13,067 nt of DNA from Planctomycetota bacterium (lineage in GTDB: Bacteria > Planctomycetota > Phycisphaerae > WQYP01). Every line of letters starts with the position of its first letter. Position 1 is the first letter of the stretch. Position numbers and translations under genes: made by a program. The DNA lies in the NCBI GenBank assembly GCA_021818565.1, contig JAKATV010000467.1, positions 1 through 13,067 of the forward strand, given 5' to 3'. Shown here piece after piece: positions 1 to 9,100 of this stretch. The notes below the pieces were generated by a model, which ran no database searches, had not been told where the DNA came from, and saw only the letters and a list, made by a program, of their open reading frames with translations.

Positions 1-158
1 TACTTGCAGTTCAGCGGCGGAACGTTCACGCTCCATGCCGACACGACGATGAACAGCGTCAGCAGCAGCAACCTGCAGCAGATCGAGTTCGACGGTGCAA
101 CAATCACGGTTGACGCCGGTGACACCCTGAGTGTAAACGGCCTCAACTTCAGCAGCGG
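1..158 (+). repeat. Direct repeat copy A (672-bp period, coding)
   Basis: Positions 1-158 match 673-830 with only five mismatches by eye (at 114, 135 and 138-140); 1-113 are identical to 673-785. The similarity decays gradually beyond 158 to about 220. The spacing of 672 bases equals 224 codons, so the repeat preserves the reading frame and encodes the same YLQFSGGTFTLHAD segment. The copy starts at the very edge of the window, so it probably extends upstream. Confidence 0.95.
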
Positions 159-3100
159 CGTAATCAACGGATCCGGATTGGTATCGCTGACCGGTACAGA
201 CAACTGGAACGGCGGCACGCTGGACGTGGCCACGATGGTGACCGCCGGCGCGACACTGAATATAACGGCTTCCACCGGTTACCTATACTTGGGCGGCCTC
301 GGCGGTGGTGTGACCCTTAGTACCAGTGGCGGCAGCACTGGTGGCGTGATTAATCTGACGAGTCCGACCTACAATGTGCTGATGTACAGCGGCGACGAGA
401 TCAACAACGCCGGAACCTTTGACATCACCGGCGGCGCGGGCTTCCAGTTGCAAAACACAGGTTCGGCAACATTCAACAATTCCGGCCAGTTGGAGAAGAC
501 AGCCGGCACAGGAACCGCTACTTTCAACAGCGGGGTGCTGCTGGACAACGTGGTGGACAGTACGCAAGCGGGGACCGTCACAGTGGACACCGGCACGTTG
601 CAGATCGCTGGCGGCGGATACAACGCCAATACCGGTACCGGTAGCGACGCGGCGTTCACGGCGGACGGCGGGTACTTGCAGTTCAGCGGCGGAACGTTCA
701 CGCTCCATGCCGACACGACGATGAACAGCGTCAGCAGCAGCAACCTGCAGCAGATCGAGTTCGACGGTGCAACAATCACGGTTGATGCCGGTGACACCCT
801 GAGTGTCAAAAACCTCAACTTCAGCAGCGGTGCGCTCAACGGACCTGGATCGGTGTCGCTAACCGGCACGAGCAACACCTGGAGTGGCGGGACCGATTAT
901 GCCGCATTGACAGTCAACGCCGGGGCTGTTCTGGACACCGCCGGAAACGTGACAGCCGGCGGCGCATTGAATAACAGCGGCGGCACGGTGGAGGCAACTA
1001 CCGGTACGTTGCAGATTGCCGACGGCGGCGTGGACAGTGGGACATTCGGTGCGGCTGGAGGTGTCATCGATTTCAGTGGTGGTATCAGTACGCTGGACGC
1101 GGGGACCGCACTGCAAGCTTCGGGCACAAGTGCCATTGAGTTAACCGGAGGCACATTGACATTCAACGCGGCAATCATCGCCAACAACCTGACGATGACC
1201 GGAGGAACGCTAACCGGGAATGCCAGCGGCGCGTTGACACTGACAGACATCGGAAATTGGAGCGGGGGAACCATTTCGGTGCCAGTGATCGTGGACGCCG
1301 GTACCACCCTGAACATCGCCGGCAACGACACTCTCAGCTCCACGACACTCACCAATGACGGCGGCGCGATCAATTTAAGCGGCACGCTGAATAACAGCGG
1401 TTCAACACTTCTGGACACCTCGACTGCCGGTTCATGGAACGTCAATAATGAGACGGTTACCGGCGGAACGATCGACGGGAGTAACGGCCCGGTTGCTCTT
1501 TCCGGCTCCAGCCAAACCAGCCTGACCTTGAGTAATGTGACGTTGGCCGGGACGGTCAATATCGACGGCGGTATGAACGTCTATTTCCCCGGTTCAAACG
1601 GCTTGTACCTCCAGACGGGCGCGGTGCTGAATCAGGGGGTATCATCCCTTTACCTCTTCACTTCCAGCGGCGGAGCGGCACCGCTTGCTGTTCTACCCGG
1701 ATCAAGCGGCGGCTTTACCCTGACCAATACCACGAGCGGTTTGCTCAGTGCCGCATCATATAGCGGCGGAACGGCAACGCTAACCGGCGGATTGCTCATT
1801 AGCGGAGATGGAATCATTGCCAGCGACTTGGGAAATATTGATAGCGCCGCCACGATCGACCTCAACGGTCTGGTCGTAGTTGAAGCGACCTCAAACCAAT
1901 CTTCCCCACTTTTTAACAACATCGGCACAATCGAAGGGACGGGCCAATTTGATGTGGCGAACAACGGTGTTGGAACCGCCGTCAACAGTGGCACGATCAT
2001 AGGAAATGTTTCGGGACAAATGTTGGAAGTGCTGGCATCGACAATGTCCAGCACGGGATCGCTTGCGGCTTCCGGTGGGGGGTATCTCAACGCCGATATC
2101 CGAACACTCACCTTGCTATCCGGGGGCAGCGTTACCATTGGCAGCGCTAGCGCATTGGCTCTTGGCCAAGCCGGGGGAACTGTCACTAACGCCGGTGCCA
2201 TCGCAAATGATGGCGGTTTACTGAACTTGGTGGATAACGGAAACTTGGCAACCCTGGACATCTCCAATTGGACGAACAACGGATACGGAACCACCACCGT
2301 CAGCGGAACGCTCAATGATTCCGGTCTCGGTTTCTCCGTCGCGGCCGGAACGACGGGACCGGTCACCATCGCCCCCAGCGCAGCGCTCAATATCGGAGGA
2401 AATCTGGCGATTGGAAACAGCGAGACTTTGACAATCGAGGCGGGCGGCATGTTGAGTTTCGACAGCAGTCCCGGAATCAGCCAAGACGTCAGCGGTGCCG
2501 GAAGCCTTATCCTTAACGCTGGCGACGTGTACGCGATCGCCGGACAGGTGAACGCTACCGGCGCAGTCGGTTCTACCGTCACCTTCAGCAATGGAGTCAG
2601 TGTTTCCGGTGCGGGTTACATCAGCGCGAATCCAGGTAACACCATTATTTTTGATAATACGATCTCAGGAGTTAAGCTCGGGTCGACCGGCGGCTATCTG
2701 CAAGTCGGCGGCACAAGTTCCAGCCCAACCGTCTTCAGCGGTGTGACGCTGGATAGCAACCTTACGCTGAATACTAATTCGGTACTTGATGTTGAAAATG
2801 GCTTGGCCGAGGCGGCCGGCGTTGCCATCGCCCAGCAAACCGCTTCGCAGATGGATTTGCTCTCCGGGGCCGGTCTCACAAATAGCGCGATTCAGCCGTT
2901 GGCTTCCAGCAGCGGAACTGTAACCGCCCAAATCCTCGGTTTTACCGGAGCCAACTCGCAGCTGGCCGGTGGTGTAGCATTCGTGGATTCAACTAATTCC
3001 GGCGCGGCGATGGCGTTGGTGATGGTTTCCAATAGCGGTGATCTGACGTTCCAGTGGATTGCCTCAGATGGCGCAACCGAACAATCAGCCCCTGTGGTGA

Positions 3101-6100
3101 CCGGTGTAACGCTGCCGGTGCAGGTGCGGCTGGTCCGCTGGGGCGACACGGTTTCCGCGTATTACTCCTATTCCACCGGCGATTCCGGTTGGGCGCAGAT
3201 CGGCACCAGCGAAAACGTCATGTTCAGCAATGCCACAATCCTCGCGGGCTTGACGATGTCCGATCCCGCCGGCGCATCCACTGATGGCGTTGTGATCGGT
3301 GCCCAATCACTGAGTGTAACAATCCCGGCCAGTCTGCCCCAAATTTCCGGTTCGCTTACGCCACCGGCTTTGGAAAACCAGCCGTATATGTTGAATCTAT
3401 CAACCAATAATTTTTCCGCCATGACCGGTTGGAAGATTAACTGGGGCGATGGAACAACAGCCGACACACTGTCCGGCAGCGTAACTTCCGATACCCATTT
3501 CTACCCCGATGGTACCGCCAATTACACCATCACCATCACCGCGCAAACGGCTTCCGGTTCTATAGCCGCCGCACCCATTGTCGCGCAGGTTGTCGACGCG
3601 GTGCCACAACCGGTTATTTCCGGGACATCCACGGTATCGGAAGGCCAAGCCTACACGCTGGCTCTTTCTCCCACCACCGCTGATGGAGACAGTGTTACGA
3701 GTTGGAGCATTAACTGGGGTGATGGAACGCCCATCCAGAACATTACCGGATCGCCGGCCTCTATAAACCACACCTTTGCCGCCGGAGTGCCGGAACCGAC
3801 CATCACCGCCTTCGCCACCGATGACGACGGCACAGGCAGCGCCACGCAGGCTGTGGCGGTCATCCCCGCCGGGGCAACGAATCTCGCCGTCACCGGCGTT
3901 ACAGCTACCTCCGCCACGCTGACGTGGACGAACAACTCTTATGTCGCTGAAGCCATGATTATTGAGGATTCAACCGATGGCGGTGCCACATACGCGGCCG
4001 TTCTCTACGCATCGGGCAACGCGTCATCAGCAACCGTAACCAACCTGCTGCCCAATCAAACTTATACCTTCCAGATCATCGCCGCCAACGGCTCCGCCGA
4101 ATCCGCGGCGGCACCGTCCGACACCGCTTCGGCGACAACGCTGGTCGCGTCGCCGGCGAATTTCACCACTATTGCCGTCTCGGCAACTGAAATTGGTCTT
4201 TCCTGGACGGCTTCCGCCGGCGCTACCGGTTATACCGTTGAGCAGAGCACGGACGATATAACATGGACCAGCCTTACCCCAACCGCGCTTGCGGCAACTG
4301 CAACCGGTTATAACGATACGTCCGTTACCGGCACCGGGCCTTATTATTACCAGGTTATCGCCAACGGCCCCTCCAACAACAACTCCACCGCGTCCGCCGC
4401 CGGTCCCATTTACACTCTCGACGGATCGGCGTTGAATCCGCACGCCACCTTCGTCTCCGGCAGTGAAATCGATCTGGCGTGGACTGATCCATCCAACAGT
4501 ACCTATGGCTTTAATATTCAGGATTCCACCAATGGCGGAACAAGCTGGTCGAATGTTACATCCACACCGCTGACCCCGGGATTTACCAGTTTCGCATGGA
4601 ACCCCACCTCACCCTTTACGCCCGGAACCACCTATGATCTTCGTGTCCAAATCCTCAATGGCGGCGGCGGCTACACCAATAGCGGCACCGTCGGCGTCAC
4701 GATCCCCGCGATCCCCGCCTCGGTCACCGGTCTGACGGCGACCGCCGTATCGTCCACACAGATTAATCTTTCTTGGAATGACACCACCAGTGATGAAACC
4801 GGCTTTGTGGTGCAACAGCAAAGCTTTAATGGCACTTGGGTTCCGTTGGCCGCACTCTCCGCTTCCACCACCAGTTATGATGACACCGGACTTTCCGCCG
4901 GTGAAAGCTACGGTTACCAGGTGGCTGCGGTAAATTCCAGTGGAAACTCCGGATTCACCGCGGTCTCCGCAAGCACACCCGCCAACGCCGCGCCCGCCGC
5001 GCCGACCAGTGTCGATGCCACACAAAGTTCGCCCACCGAGATCGACCTGAATTGGGTGGCCGGATCAGGCGGCAATCCCGCGACAAGTTTTGTCATCCAG
5101 CGTGAAGATGTGACTTCCAGCGGCAGTTGGCAGACCATCCAAACCGTCAGCGCCGGCGCATATTCCTATCAGGACACCGCCGTTGCCGCCGGAGATGTTT
5201 ACCAATACCAGGTTGCCGCCGCCAATACCGCCGGCTCGTCCGCTTATGTCGCCGCAACGTTCTCCGATGGAACCACATCCAGTGCCGGCTATGTCAATCC
5301 CTCAATGCAGCCACCCCTGGCACCCACCGGTCTGGCGGTGATTGGTGCCACTGTTCAGGGAATCGGATTGGTGTGGAGCGATCCGTCGGTATACAATGCG
5401 TCGCTGATTCTGAATTATGAAACGCCTACCGGCACCTACAACTCTGTCAGCAGTCTGCAGTCAGGCCAGGCGAGCTTTGAGTTCACCCCGCAGACGATCG
5501 GTTCGGGATCATATCTGCAACCGGGCACCTATCGGTTCCAACTCCAAGGCACGAATTCAAGCGGGAAGTCGGCTGATTCAAGCTGGATTTCCGCCACCGT
5601 CACCGCCCCGGCACCCACGGCACCCAACCTTGCGTTCAGCCCGAATAATGATCAGCAGTATAAGATCAACCTGCTTTCCGACGCCTCGGTGCCCCTTCCC
5701 AACGACGGCTCGGAAGCCAACGCGCAAATCTCTATAGCATCCTACAGCCAGCCGCAGCATGGAAAGCTGGCAAAAGGTTCCAGCAGCGGAACTTATACCT
5801 ACACCGCCAGCAGTGGATTTTATGGAACCGACAGCTTCACATATACCGTTCAATACACGCCTCAAGGCGGGGCGGCGGTAACCAGTGAGCAAGGCACTGT
5901 GACGCTGCAAGTCGCCAACCAGATACCGGAGGCGGAAAGCAACGTACAGAACTTCCCGCAAAGCGGCGGGACGATTTCCGGGACGCTGGGGGCCTACGAT
6001 CAGAACGGCAACCCGCTCACCTACAGGCTGCTGGCCCAGCCCGCCTTTGGAAGTGTCACTGTTGATCCAACGACCGGCGCTTACACGTACAGCTTCACCC

Positions 6101-9100
6101 CGCTGGCATCGGGGGGCAGCCTGCCGAATGCATCCTTCACCTTTGACGTTACCGACCATCTCGCCGGCACCAGCGCTTCCAATGTGCTGGAAACCAGTAA
6201 CATTGCCAGCGTGAATTTCGTCGGCGGGCAACAGAAGAATGGGGACGGCGACGGCGATCCAACCGATTCAAATGATATCGACGGAAGCGAGGGTACGACC
6301 TTCACCCCCAACGAATTCCCTGTAGCGCCCCCGGCAGTGGCACCGTCAGCCCCTTTGGCCCCAACCTTTCCCGATACCTTCTCTGTTCAGCAAGGCACTA
6401 CCCTCACCGTCGCAGCCTCCAACAGTCCGCTTACGCAACCGCCTGCTTATGAAATCAACGTCCCCGCGGGTCAAACCGCGCCCACGATCTCCTTCGGTCA
6501 AATCATTGACCAGACGCCTAAGCACGGCACGTTCACACCCAATTCCGATGGCAGCTTCACCTATACGCCGACGGACAAGAATTTCGTCGGCACCGATTAC
6601 GTCACCTACACCCTCAAAGATCCCAACGGCACCCAAAGCAACTACGCCACCATCTTCTTCAACGTCACCAAGCCCACCGTCGATCTGCTTATGGACACCA
6701 ACAACAACGGCCAAATCACCGCTGCCGATGAATCCGGCAAGGCCTCCGGAACCGGCAAGGTGATCATCGCCGATACCTTGGATGTTAACGGCAACAACAT
6801 CCCCGGCTACGCCGACGGTATCAGCACCATCGCCGCCGGCGCAGGCGATAGTCTGCCGGAAGGTACTTTTGCGCCGCTCCAGCTTTCGGCGCTGGGTATT
6901 GCTGATCCATCCAGTGCCTATGTTGAATTTAATTATTCCGCCGCTGATCCCGCCAGCGTCACCCAGACATCCCCCAGTTCCGGGAGCATTGATACTTATT
7001 CCCCCGGCTCCGGCGGATACCTGCGTATATGGAATGCCGATTCCACCACGCCGCGCAACTCGGCCAGCATTCTCTCCGGTGGCAATTTTATCCCTGATAA
7101 TACGGCCATTCCGCTGTCGGATATCCTCAAGGGGTCCAGTTCACTGACCGATCTTTATGTCGAAGGCGTCAACCCCAGTGATCCGAACCCCGTGACCATC
7201 ACGGTCAAGATTGATCCAACCGGGGATTTTGCCAGCGGTGATAATACGATTTCCGATAAGGTAAATGTAACTGTCGCCAGCCTGCAATTGGTCTATACCG
7301 ATGTCACCGGAATCTCGCACGCCAACCCCACTAAGGCATTTACCACCAACATGGACCAGAACCGTATTGCGCCAAACTTGCAACCCGGCGGCATTGCCGC
7401 CGATTGGCAAAATGGTGTCGATGACGGCTCACTGCTGCTGGTGCGGGCGGTAGGCTCGCAGGCACTGGAGAATCTGATCCACCAAGGCAACCTGACACTC
7501 GATTTCGGCCAACTCTTCCCGCATATTGGTACGGGTATTTATTCGTTGCAATCCGATGGCAGTAATGGAGAATTGTTGCCCTTGAGCACTTGGCAGTCCA
7601 ATCTCACCGCTGATACAGCGCTGAAGGGCGTGCAGACCAACACCAACCCCGCCCAAGGCTCAACCCGATGGGAAGGCACCGCAGCCGGAGGGGCGGCGCT
7701 GGACGTTCTGGGCACGCAGTTCTACGAGCCGCCGGCGGAATTTCTGCCGCAGGGCGAAAGCAGCAATGCCTTTTTCCGGCAAATCCATGTCGGTGTATCG
7801 CTGAACTATTCCAATACCACTCTGCCGCCTCTGTATGCCGGTGCGAAGCCCGGCGCGCTGATGCTCACACGCCCGCCGGTGGTGTTTGTGCATGGAATCA
7901 ACAGTGATCCCTATTCCGCCTGGCAGGGGCCGGGTGGAATGGCGCAAACGCTGCAAGGCCAGAAATATATTATTACGCCCTTCTCATTTGCGGATCATTC
8001 CGGTGCCGCCAACGACTACGGATCCGGACCGCTGACCAGCGATTGGCAGTCTGTCCAGAACGCGGTGGAAGCCACGATCGAAGACTTCCGGTACGGGCTG
8101 GTGAATAACTCCATTTACAATCCCGATATTCCCTCGGGCAATCCGACCCTCGTCCCCACCGGCCTTGCCGAGGGGACGTTGATCGCGGTTCAGAAAGTGG
8201 ATGTGGTAGCGCACAGCTATGGCGGGCTTTTGACGCGCTGGTACATGGAACAGGCCACGAACTCCAGCGGCGGCAAGCTGTTTGAGGATTTCCGCAATAT
8301 TCGCAGCCTGGTTGAAATCGGCACGCCGAATTTGGGATCGCCGTTAGCGAATATGATTGACGCGATATATAGCAATCCGACAATTGGTAATGCACAAATC
8401 AACTCAGGACTGCTGGGCACGCTTGGAGGGCACACCGAGAAGAACGTCCTCACCTGGATGCAGAGCCAGGGCTACCTCGCGACAAGCCCGAACGGGGCCA
8501 ATCCTTATCCATTCTTTGAAGACGCCGCTATTAACAGCCCGCTGTTGGCGCAGCTTAATGCGCTCGCCGCCGTGTTCAGTAATGGTGTCTCGTATGCGGC
8601 GGTATATGGGACACACACCGAATTACAAAAATTCGAGGGGCCTGTACCGTTTACTGAGTTGCCGATTTTCGGCGATATCCAGCCGCTAGGCCCCAACGGC
8701 GGTTCCTATTTTCCATGGATCCAGCAACTTGACGGCGCGAACAACGACTCTATCGTGCCGACCTATAGCGCCATGCTGCCGGACACAGCTTATGACTACG
8801 GTGTGAACATGGACCATATTAACCTTGAGTCTGACCCGCAAGTTGAAGCACAAGTTCTAGCCTGGTTGGATAACCCGAATTTGCCGCTCGGCAGCACACA
8901 GCGCCAGGACATCCAACCCAGCAACGGCACGCAGAATCAGGCCTTCGTGGTCTCAAACTCAGACCAGAATGCCTACAACGGCGGTAAAATTGGGTCCAAT
9001 GGCGAGGTCACTGGTGCCGGCCTGAATCCATCTGCCATCGTCGGCGTGCAGCTCGATGGAATTGATTACAACACGGCAACATGGAACCTTTCCGTGACAA

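Larger units (their letters stand above)
1..2850 (+). other. Beta-helix-like strand-repeat region of the giant protein
   Basis: The encoded protein is almost free of Lys, Arg and Cys and consists of short Gly/Ser/Thr/Asn-rich strand-turn units. Degenerate recurring elements can be read by eye: NW(N/S)GGT-type turns near positions 202, 874 and 1255, and GTLQIA elements near 592 and 1003. Such sequence is typical of right-handed beta-helix stalks in haemagglutinin-like and beta-strand-repeat proteins. It most likely forms an extended stalk presenting the C-terminal domains away from the cell. The fold is inferred from composition and periodicity, not from a profile match. Confidence 0.75.

Noticed and set aside
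4..6. TTG at position 4 as a translation start for the giant gene
   Set aside because: The frame is open to the window edge, the codon lies inside a repeat unit whose second copy at 673 is internal, and no ribosome site or signal peptide follows.
283..2591. Several open frames on the minus strand opposite the beta-strand repeats
   Set aside because: They have no ribosome sites, encode low-complexity sequence mirroring the repeats, and lie opposite a clearly protein-coding frame; they follow from the GC-rich, stop-poor codon use.
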